A stretch of DNA of 18,841 nucleotides from CAZEZY01 sp964516635. GTDB lineage: Bacteria > Pseudomonadota > Gammaproteobacteria > Burkholderiales > Burkholderiaceae_C. The notes below the pieces were generated by a model. The model searched no databases, had not been told where the DNA came from, and saw only the letters and a list, made by a program, of their open reading frames with translations. This document shows positions 1 to 7,145 of the stretch, piece after piece. A program made the position numbers and the translations under genes. Where the stretch lies: assembly GCA_964516635.1 (NCBI GenBank), contig CAZEZY010000035.1, positions 1 through 18,841 on the forward strand. The letters are read 5' to 3'. Numbering within the stretch: the stretch's first letter is position 1; each line of letters begins with the position of its first letter.

Positions 1-712
1 GCACGCTGGAGCTGCCATGCATCACCAGGTGGGTGTTGGGGATGCGGGCGTGGATTTCCTTCACGCGCGAAATGGCCAGGATGTCGCCGGTGGGTTTGCG
101 GCTGAACTTGTAGGCGCCATGGCTGGTGCCGATGGCGATGGCCAGCGCGTCCAGGCCCGTGGCCTTCACGAACACGGCGGCCTCTTCGGGGTCCGTCAGC
201 ATCTGGGAATGGTCCAGCTTGCCTTCGGCGCCAATGCCGTCTTCCTCGCCGGCTTCGCCGGTTTCCAGGTTGCCCAGGCAGCCCAGTTCACCCTCCACCG
301 ACACGCCCACCCGGTGGGCCATGTCCACGACGCGGCGGGTCACGTCCACGTTGTACTCGAAGCTGGCCGGGGTCTTGCCGTCTTCCTTCAGCGAGCCGTC
401 CATCATCACCGAACTGAAACCCAGGTCGATGGCGCCCTGGCACACGGCCGGGCTCTGGCCGTGATCCTGGTGCATGACCACGGGGATCTGCGGGTAGGCC
501 TCGCAAGCCGCCTGCACCAGGTGTTTGATGAACGGTTCGCCCGCGTATTTGCGAGCACCCGCGCTGGCCTGCAGGATGACGGGCGCGCCCACTTCCCTGG
601 CGGCCTCCATCACGGCCTGCACCTGTTCCAGGTTGTTGACGTTGAAGGCCGGAATGCCGTAGCCGCACTCGGCCGCGTGGTCGAGCAGTTCGCGCATGGA
701 AACGAGAGCCAT
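1..712 (-). CDS. fba: Class II fructose-bisphosphate aldolase (3' end cut by window edge)
   Basis: This enzyme cleaves fructose 1,6-bisphosphate to dihydroxyacetone phosphate and glyceraldehyde 3-phosphate (reverse in gluconeogenesis or the Calvin cycle) in the cytoplasm, using a divalent metal. The first 237 codons are visible; the family is about 350 residues, so roughly a third is missing beyond position 1. Recognisable motifs: HQDH at residues 81-84 (catalytic Asp83 and metal-ligand His84), MDGS at 104-107, the EGE segment at 140-142, GTSHGAYKF at 195-203 (metal-ligand His198) and VMHGSSS near the cut. The start ATG (710-712 complement) gives the usual MALVSMRELLDHA opening and has a GGGGA-like ribosome site about six bases upstream. 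It lies 38 bases downstream of pyk on the same strand, so co-transcription is likely. The name cbbA is used in autotrophs for the same family. Confidence 0.95.
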   Translation of the reverse strand, partial: MALVSMRELLDHAAECGYGIPAFNVNNLEQVQAVMEAAREVGAPVILQASAGARKYAGEPFIKHLVQAACEAYPQIPVVMHQDHGQSPAVCQGAIDLGFSSVMMDGSLKEDGKTPASFEYNVDVTRRVVDMAHRVGVSVEGELGCLGNLETGEAGEEDGIGAEGKLDHSQMLTDPEEAAVFVKATGLDALAIAIGTSHGAYKFSRKPTGDILAISRVKEIHARIPNTHLVMHGSSSV

Positions 713-750
713 GTGAATCCCCAGAATTCGGTCAGTACAAACCCACGATT

Positions 751-2187
751 TTACGGGGAGCCCACCCGGCACAACTTGAGCATGTTGGTGCCGCCAGGTG
801 TGCCCATGGGTTCTCCGCAGGTGATGGCGTAGATGTCACCCGTTTTCACGATCCCACGCTCTTTCAGGTAGTTTTCGGCCTGCAGCAGGGCGGTGTCGCG
901 GTCCGCGCTGGTGTCCATCAGCAGCGGTCGCACATTGCGGTACATCGTCATGCGGCGCTGGGTGGCCAGCCGCGAGGTGACGGCATAGATCGGGATGTTG
1001 ACCTTGTGGCGGCTCATCCAGAGGGCGGTAGAGCCGGATTCCGTCAGGGCCACGATGGCCTTGGCCCCCAGGTGCGACGCGGTGAACAGCGCCCCCATCG
1101 CGATCGACTGGTCGATGCGGTGAAACCGTTTGCCCATGAAGTCGCTTTCCAGTGCGTGATCATCGGCCTTCTCGGCGGCTTCGCAGATCTGCGCCATTTC
1201 GCGCACCGTCTGTAGCGGGTACTTGCCGGCGGCGGTTTCGGCGCTCAGCATCACGGCATCGGTGCCGTCGAGCACGGCGTTGGCCACATCGCTCACCTCG
1301 GCGCGGGTGGGCACCGGGGCGTGGATCATGCTTTCCATCATCTGGGTGGCGGTGATCACGAAACGGTCGTGCTCGTGCGCCAGGCGGATCATGCGCTTCT
1401 GGAGGGCGGGCACGGCGGCGTTGCCCACTTCCACCGCCAGGTCGCCGCGTGCCACCATGATCCCATCGCTGGCGCGCAGGATGTTTTCCAGTTCGGGGAT
1501 GGCCTCTGCCCGTTCGATCTTGGCCACCAGCCCCGGTTTGTGGCCAGGCGGGCAGGCCACGTGGCACAGCTGACGCGCCAGTTCCATGTCGGTGGCGCTT
1601 TTGGGAAAGCTCACCGCCACGAAATCGGCCTGCAGGGCCATGGCGGTCTTGATGTCTTCCATGTCCTTGGCCGTGAGGGCGGGCGCCGTCAGACCGCCGC
1701 CCTGCTTGTTGATGCCCTTGTTGTTCGACAGCTCGCCACCCACCACCACCTCGGTGTGCACGGCCGCGCCGGCCACTCGAACCACTTTCATGACGATGAG
1801 TCCGTCGTTCAGCAGCAGGGTGTCGCCGGCTTTCAGGTCGCTAGGCAACGCCTTGTAGTCGAGCCCGACACCCTGGCCATCGCCCAGTTCGGTGCGGTCG
1901 GCGTCCAGCACGAAAGGCTGGCCGGGCTCCAGCATCACCTTGCCGCTGGCAAACTTGCCCACCCGAATCTTGGGTCCCTGGAGGTCGGCCATGATGGCCA
2001 CCTCGCGGCCGGCGCGCTGAGACGCTTCTCTGACCAGCCTGGCCCGGTTCTGGTGGTCTTCGGCGGTGCCGTGCGAAAAGTTCAGCCTGACCACGTTCAC
2101 GCCGGCGCGGATCATCGCCTCCAGCAGGTCGGGGTCACTGGAGGCAGGGCCCAGGGTGGCAACAATCTTGGTGGCGCGGGCAGGCAT
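751..2187 (-). CDS. pyk: Pyruvate kinase (PykA-like)
   Basis: It catalyses the last glycolytic step, phosphoenolpyruvate + ADP to pyruvate + ATP. The 478-residue protein is full length for bacterial pyruvate kinase. It opens with TKIVATLGPASSD, then NVVRLNFSHG, the ADLQGPKIRVGKF substrate region, VAVSFPKSATD, the LVAKIERAEAI segment carrying the catalytic lysine, MVARGDLAVEVG, and the signature TATQMMESM followed by PTRAEVSDVANAVLDGTDAVMLSAET. The wording around ARGDLAVEVG and VAVSFP is closer to Escherichia coli PykA than PykF, so AMP-type rather than fructose-bisphosphate activation is possible, but that is inference. A GGAGA ribosome site precedes the ATG by a few bases. A GATAAT -10-like hexamer (2214-2219 complement) sits just upstream, with no convincing -35. 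It leads the pyk-fba pair. Confidence 0.97.
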   Translation of the reverse strand: MPARATKIVATLGPASSDPDLLEAMIRAGVNVVRLNFSHGTAEDHQNRARLVREASQRAGREVAIMADLQGPKIRVGKFASGKVMLEPGQPFVLDADRTELGDGQGVGLDYKALPSDLKAGDTLLLNDGLIVMKVVRVAGAAVHTEVVVGGELSNNKGINKQGGGLTAPALTAKDMEDIKTAMALQADFVAVSFPKSATDMELARQLCHVACPPGHKPGLVAKIERAEAIPELENILRASDGIMVARGDLAVEVGNAAVPALQKRMIRLAHEHDRFVITATQMMESMIHAPVPTRAEVSDVANAVLDGTDAVMLSAETAAGKYPLQTVREMAQICEAAEKADDHALESDFMGKRFHRIDQSIAMGALFTASHLGAKAIVALTESGSTALWMSRHKVNIPIYAVTSRLATQRRMTMYRNVRPLLMDTSADRDTALLQAENYLKERGIVKTGDIYAITCGEPMGTPGGTNMLKLCRVGSP

Positions 2188-2274
2188 GAGGTCTCCGTCG
2201 GTGGGTGACCTGCATTATCGCTGTGCGCCCTCCGGGTATTGGAAGTGCTGTCGCCGCTGACGAAGCCGGCCTGT

Positions 2275-2287
2275 ATGATCGGATCAT
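2275..2287. promoter_or_regulatory. Perfect 13-base inverted repeat in the pyk upstream region
   Basis: ATGATC and GATCAT flank a single central G, giving a perfect dyad in the roughly 145-base gap between the pyk start and the small membrane protein gene. A TATGAT hexamer (2274-2279), which resembles a plus-strand -10 box, overlaps its left arm. Operator function is only a guess; the dyad is short enough to be chance. Confidence 0.2.
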
Positions 2288-2333
2288 CATGCTGGGACAT
2301 CCCGGTCATGGCGGGTGTCACGAAAGGCCAGTG

Positions 2334-2627
2334 ATGAACACAACCACACGACAGTCGATGGGCATGGAAGAGGTCTATCGGCGGGGCGACTCGATCCTCC
2401 TTCTCGCGCTGTTGGTGTGTGCGCCGGGCTTCTTCCTGGTTCGCGGCTTCCTGGCCGGTCGCCTCATGCTGGCCCAGCGGAGTGCCCAGGCAGCCCGTGA
2501 AATCAAGGACCTCATCAACGCCCGTGTGGAGCGGGTGCAGGACGGCAACGAACAGGCCCAACGACTGATGGAGGCGGTGTCGGTGCTCCATCAGTCTCGC
2601 CACCCGCTTCAGCTTTCTCGGTCGTGA
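2334..2627 (+). CDS. Small single-pass membrane protein of unknown function
   Basis: I do not recognise a family. The 97-residue product begins MNTTTRQSMGMEEVYRRGD, has one strongly hydrophobic segment at about residues 20-41 (ILLLALLVCAPGFFLVRGFLAG), and then an Ala/Glu/Arg-rich region that looks alpha-helical and possibly coiled-coil. The frame is open further upstream to 2205, but the ATG at 2334 is preferred: it has an AAAGG ribosome site (2323-2327) six bases upstream, and the upstream stretch looks like non-coding leader. Its stop overlaps the GTG start of the CoA-transferase-like gene by four bases, so the two are probably translated together. The pair sits on the opposite strand between pgk and pyk. 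The positively charged loop before the helix suggests the N-terminus is cytoplasmic, which is weak evidence. Confidence 0.6.
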   Translation: MNTTTRQSMGMEEVYRRGDSILLLALLVCAPGFFLVRGFLAGRLMLAQRSAQAAREIKDLINARVERVQDGNEQAQRLMEAVSVLHQSRHPLQLSRS

Positions 2628-3502
2628 TCGCTTTTTCACCGCTTCTGAAGCCCCTGAAGGGGCTGCGCATCCTGAGTTTTGCCCTCAACCTGCCGGGGCC
2701 AGCCGCGCTGATCCGGCTACGCGCCATGGGGGCTCGCTGCACCCAGGTGCTGCCACCCGCAGGCGACCCGATGGCACATTACAGTCCGCAGGCTCATGGT
2801 GACCTTTCATCGGGCATCCGGCAGGTCACCCTCGACCTCAAGGCCCCCAACGGCCAGCAACAGCTGGCCAGGCGACTGGCGCAGGCCGATGTGCTGCTCA
2901 CGTCGTTCCGGCCCTCCGCCCTGCGCAAGCTGGGGCTGGACGCCAGGCAACTGCGCCACACTTTCCCCCAGCTGAACACCGTGGCCATCGTGGGGGCGCC
3001 TGGTGAACGGGCGGAGGAACCGGGTCACGATCTCACTTACCAGGCCGAAGTCGGGCTGGTGCAGGGCCTGCAACTGCCGCCGAGCCTGCTGGCCGACATG
3101 GCAGGGGCCCTGGCGGCTTCCGAAGCGGTGCTGCAGGTGGTGCTGCAGCAGCAGCGAACGGGAAAGGCCGCGCATGGGGAGGTGGCGCTGTCGGAAGCGG
3201 CGCGCTGGCTGGCCTGGCCATGGACCTGGGGCCTGACCGGACCTGGTGACCTCTTGGGCGGTGCCCACGCCGGCTACCGCGTGTATGTCTGCAAGAATGG
3301 CCGGGTGGCGCTGGCGGCGCTGGAGCCCCACTTTGCCGCGGCACTGGGGCGGGTGGTGGGCCTGAGCCCGCTGACCCCCCAGGACTGTCTGCTGCCTGCC
3401 ACCCACGAGGTGGTGGCCGCTTTCGTGGCCCGCAAGACCCGTGCGCAACTCGACCGGCTGGCCATCCAGCACGACCTGCCGCTGCTCACCCTGCCCCCCT
3501 GA
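2624..3502 (+). CDS. CoA-transferase family III / alpha-methylacyl-CoA racemase-like protein, short form
   Basis: The 292-residue protein belongs to the CaiB/BaiF CoA-transferase family III, which moves CoA between carboxylic acids or racemises 2-methylacyl-CoA esters. Supporting features: the N-terminal PLKGLRILSFALNLPGP opening, the MGARCTQVLPPAGDPM segment, VTLDLKAPNGQQ, and ADVLLTSFRPSALRKLGLD. The GHDLTY motif (His135) and LLADMAG (Asp158) correspond to the His/Asp pair used by alpha-methylacyl-CoA racemase. Most family members run 340-400 residues, and this one ends without much of the usual C-terminal part, so catalytic competence is uncertain. It starts with GTG inside the stop of the preceding gene (GTGA overlap) and has no clear ribosome site, consistent with translational coupling. 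Its 3' end converges on pgk with only 15 bases between stops. The substrate cannot be read from the sequence. Confidence 0.82.
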   Translation: MIAFSPLLKPLKGLRILSFALNLPGPAALIRLRAMGARCTQVLPPAGDPMAHYSPQAHGDLSSGIRQVTLDLKAPNGQQQLARRLAQADVLLTSFRPSALRKLGLDARQLRHTFPQLNTVAIVGAPGERAEEPGHDLTYQAEVGLVQGLQLPPSLLADMAGALAASEAVLQVVLQQQRTGKAAHGEVALSEAARWLAWPWTWGLTGPGDLLGGAHAGYRVYVCKNGRVALAALEPHFAAALGRVVGLSPLTPQDCLLPATHEVVAAFVARKTRAQLDRLAIQHDLPLLTLPP

Positions 3503-3517
3503 AGGGAGGCGGGGCCG

Positions 3518-4708
3518 TCAGGCGCGCTTGGCCAGCACTTCGAATGCCGGCAATGTCTTGCCTTCCAGCACTTCCAGGAAGGCACCACCGCCGGTGGAGA
3601 TGTAGTCCACGTCGTCTTCGATGTGGAACTTGGCAATGGCCGCCAGCGTGTCACCGCCCCCGGCGATGCTGAACGCCTCGGAGTGGGCAATCGCCGAAGC
3701 CATCATCTTGGTGCCACCGGCGAACTGCGGGATCTCGAACACGCCCACCGGGCCGTTCCACACGATGGTGCCGGCATGGGCGATGATGTCGGCCAGCTTG
3801 GCGGACGTCTTGGGGCCGACGTCCAGGATGCGGTCGTGCGGGCCCACTTCGTCCACCGGAATGCGGTTGGCGCGGGCGAGTGCCGACACCTCGTCGGCGA
3901 CCACCACGTCCACCGGGAGTGGCACCTCGGCGCCCCGCGCCTTCATGATGTCCATGACCTGCTGAGCCTCGCGCACCATCTCGGGTTCAGCCAGCGAATC
4001 GCCAATGCGTTTGCCTGCCGCCAGCAGGAAGGTGTTGGCGATGCCCCCGCCCACAATGAGCTGGTCCACCTTGCTGGCCAGCGTTTTCAGGATGGACAGC
4101 TTGGTGCTCACCTTGGAGCCGCCCACGATGGCCACCAGCGGGCGGCGCGGATTTTCCAGCGCCTTGGTGATGGCGTCCATTTCGGCGGCCAGCAGTGGGC
4201 CGGCGCAGGCCACCGGTGCGGTCTCGGCGATGCCGTAGGTCGTGGCTTCGGCCCGGTGGGCGGTGCCAAAGGCGTCGTGCACAAAGATGTCGCACAGCGC
4301 GCCCAGCTTGGCGGCGAGTTCGGGATTGTTCTTCTTTTCGCCCTTGTTCAGGCGGCAGTTCTCCAGCAACACCACGTCGCCGGGTTTCACGGCAAAGCCG
4401 CCGTCCACCCAGTCGGACACCAGTGGCACCTCGCGGCCCAGCAGCTTGCCCAGCCGACGGGCCACCGGGGCCAGGGTGTCCTCGGGCTTGAACTCGCCTT
4501 CGGTGGGGCGGCCCAGGTGAGAGGTGACCATCACCGCGGCACCGGCGCCCAGTGCCATCTGGATGGCGGGCAGCGAAGCACGGATGCGCGTGTCTTCGGT
4601 GATGTTGCCCTCGTCGTCCTGTGGCACGTTGAGGTCGGCCCGGATGAACACGCGTTTGCCAGAGGCCTGACCACTGGCGCAGATGTCGGAGAAGCGCTGG
4701 AATTTCAT
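3518..4708 (-). CDS. pgk: Phosphoglycerate kinase
   Basis: This cytoplasmic enzyme transfers phosphate between 1,3-bisphosphoglycerate and ADP in glycolysis and the reverse in gluconeogenesis. The 396-residue length matches bacterial Pgk. Family motifs are in order: RADLNVP at 23-29, SHLGRP at 63-68, a VLLENCRLNKGEKKN segment, IVGGSKVSTK, WNGPVGVFE, GGGDT at 350-354 and STGGGA at 371-376. The start ATG is the only reasonable one, since the next methionine is near residue 51. No Shine-Dalgarno sequence is visible just upstream. Instead an AATAAT -10-like hexamer (4717-4722 complement) lies close to the start, so transcription could begin almost at the ATG; no -35 supports this. It diverges from the DUF1538 operon across about 150 bases. 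In many Burkholderiales pgk directly precedes pyk and fba; here two opposite-strand genes intervene. Confidence 0.97.
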   Translation of the reverse strand: MKFQRFSDICASGQASGKRVFIRADLNVPQDDEGNITEDTRIRASLPAIQMALGAGAAVMVTSHLGRPTEGEFKPEDTLAPVARRLGKLLGREVPLVSDWVDGGFAVKPGDVVLLENCRLNKGEKKNNPELAAKLGALCDIFVHDAFGTAHRAEATTYGIAETAPVACAGPLLAAEMDAITKALENPRRPLVAIVGGSKVSTKLSILKTLASKVDQLIVGGGIANTFLLAAGKRIGDSLAEPEMVREAQQVMDIMKARGAEVPLPVDVVVADEVSALARANRIPVDEVGPHDRILDVGPKTSAKLADIIAHAGTIVWNGPVGVFEIPQFAGGTKMMASAIAHSEAFSIAGGGDTLAAIAKFHIEDDVDYISTGGGAFLEVLEGKTLPAFEVLAKRA

Positions 4709-4774
4709 GGGTCGAGATTATTGCAGCAACGGATGACGCGGGGCTTTCCGGCCAGGGGTGAAGCAGGTGAGATG

Positions 4775-4804
4775 CCGACGGACACGGGATGCTTTGCGTA
4801 TAAA
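4775..4804 (+). promoter_or_regulatory. Possible promoter of the DUF1538 operon
   Basis: A TATAAA hexamer at 4799-4804 is a good -10 candidate. CCGACG (4775-4780) lies 18 bases upstream as a weak -35, matching three of six consensus bases. Transcription would start near 4811, about 50 bases before the chosen TTG. The pgk/DUF1538 gap (4709-4861) shows nothing else clear. Confidence 0.3.
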
Positions 4805-4817
4805 CTGAGGCAATACC

Positions 4818-4865
4818 ATGCTTTGGGGTCTATCCAGCACGACATCCGGAGACTTTGCCCATTGA
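4818..4865 (+). promoter_or_regulatory. Possible 15-codon leader ORF overlapping the DUF1538 start
   Basis: An ATG at 4818 opens a 15-codon frame (MLWGLSSTTSGDFAH) that stops at a TGA (4863-4865) overlapping the TTG start of the next gene as TTGA. A GAGG ribosome-site candidate (4807-4810) lies seven bases upstream. This geometry would allow translational coupling. The frame is short, no conservation can be judged, and a start of transcription near 4811 would remove its ribosome site, so it may be chance. Confidence 0.25.
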
Positions 4866-6355
4866 ACCGGCTCACCGCCTTCGGGCATCTGCTGCTGCAC
4901 TCTTTCCGCAACCTCCTCCCCATCGTCCTGGTGGTGGGGTTTTTCCAGTTTGCCGTCATCCAGGAGGTGCCCCAGGGCCTGCTGTCCATGGTGGTCGGGC
5001 TGATGATCGTGGCGGTGGGGGTGGCGGTGTTCCTGCAGGGGCTGGAACTGGGCATCTTTCCCATCGGCAAGAACCTCTCGAACCAGTTCGCCAGGAAGGG
5101 CTCGCTGGTGCTGCTGATGGTGTTTGGTTTCTCGCTGGGTTTTTCGGCCGTGGTGGCCGAACCGGCACTGATTGCCGTGGCCTCGCAGGCGCAGACCATC
5201 AGCGAGGGCCGGGTCAGCAGCTGGACCCTGAGGCTCCTCGTGGCCACTTCGGTGGGGGTGGTGGTGGCGATCGGCATTGTGCGGACGGTGCTGGGGCAGT
5301 CGCTGCACGGGTACATGATCGTGGGCTACGTGCTGGTGGTGCTGGTCACCTTTTTTGCGCCGGAGGAAATCGTCGGGCTGGCCTACGACTCGGGCGGCGT
5401 GACCACCAACATCGTCACGGTGCCGCTGATTGCCGCGCTGGGCATCGGCCTGGCCATGTCGATCCGCGGGCGCAACGCCCTGCTCCACGGTTTTGGCCTG
5501 GTGGCGCTGGCGGTGATGGTGCCGATGATCACCGTGCAGCTGTACGGCATCTATGTGTACCGTTTTGCGGAGGCGCCCACCGAGGCGGCACTGCTGGCAT
5601 CGGCAGCCACAGGCACCGAGGTGGCGCGGCACGGGTTCCTGGGCATGCTGGCCGACCTGCTGCTCATGTTTCGCGATGTGCTGCCCATCATCGCCGTGAT
5701 CCTGTTCTTCCAGTACGGCGTCATCCGCAAACCCATTGCCCACCTGCACAAGGTGGCGGGCGGTTTTGTGCTCGTGATCGTGGGGCTGTACGCCTTTGTG
5801 GTGGGGCTGAAGCTGGGTCTGTTTCCGGTGGGCCGCAGCATGGCGGCCCAGCTCATCCAGCTCGACACGTTTGCCTGGGTGTATCTGTTTGCGTTTTCCA
5901 TCGGGTTTGCCACCACCATGGCCGAACCGGCGCTGATTGCCATCGGCCAGCAGGCCGAAGAGGCCGCCAAGGGCAAGCTGCTGGCCAGCCGCATCCGCAT
6001 GCTGGTGGCCATCGGGGTGGCCATTGGCCTCACGGTGGGCGTGCACCGGATCATCACCGGTGACTCCATCCATTACTACATCATGGGCGGCTATGCGCTG
6101 GTGATCGCGCTCACCTGGTTCGCCCCCAAGTACATCGTGCCGCTGGCGTTCGACCTCGGGGGAGTGACCACCTCGGAAGTCACCGTCCCGCTGGTCACGG
6201 CGCTGGGCATCGGCCTGGCCAGCAGCATCGAGGGGCGCAACGTGCTCATCGACGGCTTCGGCCTGATCGCATTCGCCTCCATTTTTCCCATTCTCACCGT
6301 CATGCTCTACGCGATTTACGTGGAGCGGTTCACGCAAGAAGGAGCATCCGCATGA
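4862..6355 (+). CDS. DUF1538-family integral membrane protein (two repeat halves), putative transporter or channel
   Basis: The 497-residue, highly hydrophobic protein has two homologous halves typical of DUF1538. Matching blocks: GLELGIFPIGK (60-70) and GLKLGLFPVGR (315-325); FGFSLGFSAVVAEPALIA (88-105) and FAFSIGFATTMAEPALIA (343-360); the D-GGVTT-VTVPL segments (176-189 and 431-444); GRNALLHGFGLVA (203-215) and GRNVLIDGFGLIA (458-470). The invariant AEPALIA and GGVTT-TVPL motifs inside membrane segments suggest re-entrant or pore elements, as in inverted-repeat or tandem-repeat transporters; the substrate is unknown. The TTG start is chosen because GGAGA (4848-4852) lies nine bases upstream and the protein begins just before its first helix. 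The frame remains open far upstream only because it runs antisense to pgk. Its end overlaps the following PII-like gene by four bases (ATGA). Confidence 0.85.
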   Translation: MNRLTAFGHLLLHSFRNLLPIVLVVGFFQFAVIQEVPQGLLSMVVGLMIVAVGVAVFLQGLELGIFPIGKNLSNQFARKGSLVLLMVFGFSLGFSAVVAEPALIAVASQAQTISEGRVSSWTLRLLVATSVGVVVAIGIVRTVLGQSLHGYMIVGYVLVVLVTFFAPEEIVGLAYDSGGVTTNIVTVPLIAALGIGLAMSIRGRNALLHGFGLVALAVMVPMITVQLYGIYVYRFAEAPTEAALLASAATGTEVARHGFLGMLADLLLMFRDVLPIIAVILFFQYGVIRKPIAHLHKVAGGFVLVIVGLYAFVVGLKLGLFPVGRSMAAQLIQLDTFAWVYLFAFSIGFATTMAEPALIAIGQQAEEAAKGKLLASRIRMLVAIGVAIGLTVGVHRIITGDSIHYYIMGGYALVIALTWFAPKYIVPLAFDLGGVTTSEVTVPLVTALGIGLASSIEGRNVLIDGFGLIAFASIFPILTVMLYAIYVERFTQEGASA

Positions 6356-6699
6356 AGTTTTCCGTGCTCGTGGCCATCCTCGCCGAAGAGCTGGAGGAGC
6401 AGGCCATCGACGTGGCCCGCCGCAGTGGGGCGGGTGGCGTCACCATTCTCGGTGGCAAGGGCATCGGCGCCAAGGAGAAAAAAACCTTCTTCGGCCTCAC
6501 GGTGGAGGGCAGCCAGTCCGTGCTGGTGTTCGTGCTCGAGAAGAAGCTGTCGGTGCAGGTGCTCAAGAACATCAGCAGGGAGCTGGAGCTCGACAAAAAG
6601 TCGTGCGGGGTGGTGTTCACCCTGCCACTGGAGCACATTGCCGGCATCGACATGACCCAGATCCACCAGTTTGAAGACCGTATCCGGAACGACCTCTAG
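6352..6699 (+). CDS. PII-like signalling protein (first copy)
   Basis: The 115-residue protein has the ferredoxin-like layout of the GlnB/PII superfamily: an opening beta strand (KFSVLVAIL), a helix, GAGGVTILGGKGIG leading to the T-loop position, KTFFGLTV (44-51), then a second beta-alpha-beta unit (SVLVFVLEKK, helix 65-80, CGVVFTLPLEHIAGI). It lacks the canonical PII uridylylation motif and the usual GDGK nucleotide loop, so it belongs with PII-like proteins rather than GlnB/GlnK. Such proteins often bind adenine nucleotides as trimers and gate a neighbouring transporter; that role here is inference. Its ATG overlaps the DUF1538 stop (ATGA), with AAGGAG (6339-6344) seven bases upstream, so the two are translated together. 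It aligns without gaps through residue 50 with the second copy downstream. Confidence 0.75.
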   Translation: MKFSVLVAILAEELEEQAIDVARRSGAGGVTILGGKGIGAKEKKTFFGLTVEGSQSVLVFVLEKKLSVQVLKNISRELELDKKSCGVVFTLPLEHIAGIDMTQIHQFEDRIRNDL

Positions 6700-6710
6700 G
6701 AGCCCTTACC

Positions 6711-7109
6711 ATGCTAGTGCAAGACCTCATGGTGCGCGACGTTGCCACCATCTCCCCCATGGCCACCATCCGCGAGGCCATGCAGGCCATGAAAACCCGG
6801 CGGGTCAAGTCGCTGGTGGTGCAACGCCGCGACGCCCACGACGTGTACGGCATCATCACCTACACCAACATCCTCAAGACCATCGTGGCCGAAGAGGGCG
6901 ACATCGACCTGATCAACGTGTACGACGTGTGCGCCAAGCCCGCCATCACCATCAGCGCGCAGGCCGACGTCAAACACGCCGCCCGCATGATGGTGAACAT
7001 GAAACTGCGCCGCCTGCTGGCAGTCGAAGGGAATGATCTTGCCGGCATCATCACCATGAATGACATTGTCGGTTCGATCGTGCAGATGGTTGACCCATCC
7101 TCTGCCTGA
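6711..7109 (+). CDS. Two-CBS-domain protein
   Basis: The 132-residue protein is essentially a pair of CBS domains forming one Bateman module. CBS1 spans about residues 6-60 (VRDVATISPMATIREAMQAM, then VYGIITYTNIL). CBS2 spans about 70-126 (CAKPAITISAQADVKHAARMM, then LAGIITMNDIVGSIV). Bateman modules bind AMP, ATP or related ligands and commonly regulate attached or neighbouring enzymes and channels. There is no effector domain, so it would act in trans. The start has AGGAG (6698-6702), overlapping the stop of the preceding PII-like gene, eight bases before the ATG. Position inside the DUF1538/PII-like operon suggests it is a second nucleotide sensor of the same system. Which ligand it binds cannot be judged. 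Confidence 0.9.
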   Translation: MLVQDLMVRDVATISPMATIREAMQAMKTRRVKSLVVQRRDAHDVYGIITYTNILKTIVAEEGDIDLINVYDVCAKPAITISAQADVKHAARMMVNMKLRRLLAVEGNDLAGIITMNDIVGSIVQMVDPSSA

Positions 7110-7145
7110 TCAACCTCGCATCCCGGTTCACCCAAGGAGATACCC

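Noticed and set aside
1321..2208. 295-codon plus-strand frame antisense to pyk
   Set aside because: It is a shadow of pyk with no family signature; the pyk frame carries every expected motif.
3485..3516. C-run/G-run hairpin between the CoA-transferase-like and pgk stops
   Set aside because: The stem is irregular and has no T-run on either strand, so I cannot call a terminator.
3623..4861. Upstream 413-codon extension of the DUF1538 frame
   Set aside because: It is antisense to pgk, is His/Gly-rich with no membrane segments, and a TTG with GGAGA upstream marks a natural start at 4862.
4718..6337. 539-codon minus-strand frame opposite the DUF1538 gene
   Set aside because: It is a His/Gln/Asp-rich mirror of hydrophobic codons, with no recognisable domain and no ribosome site.
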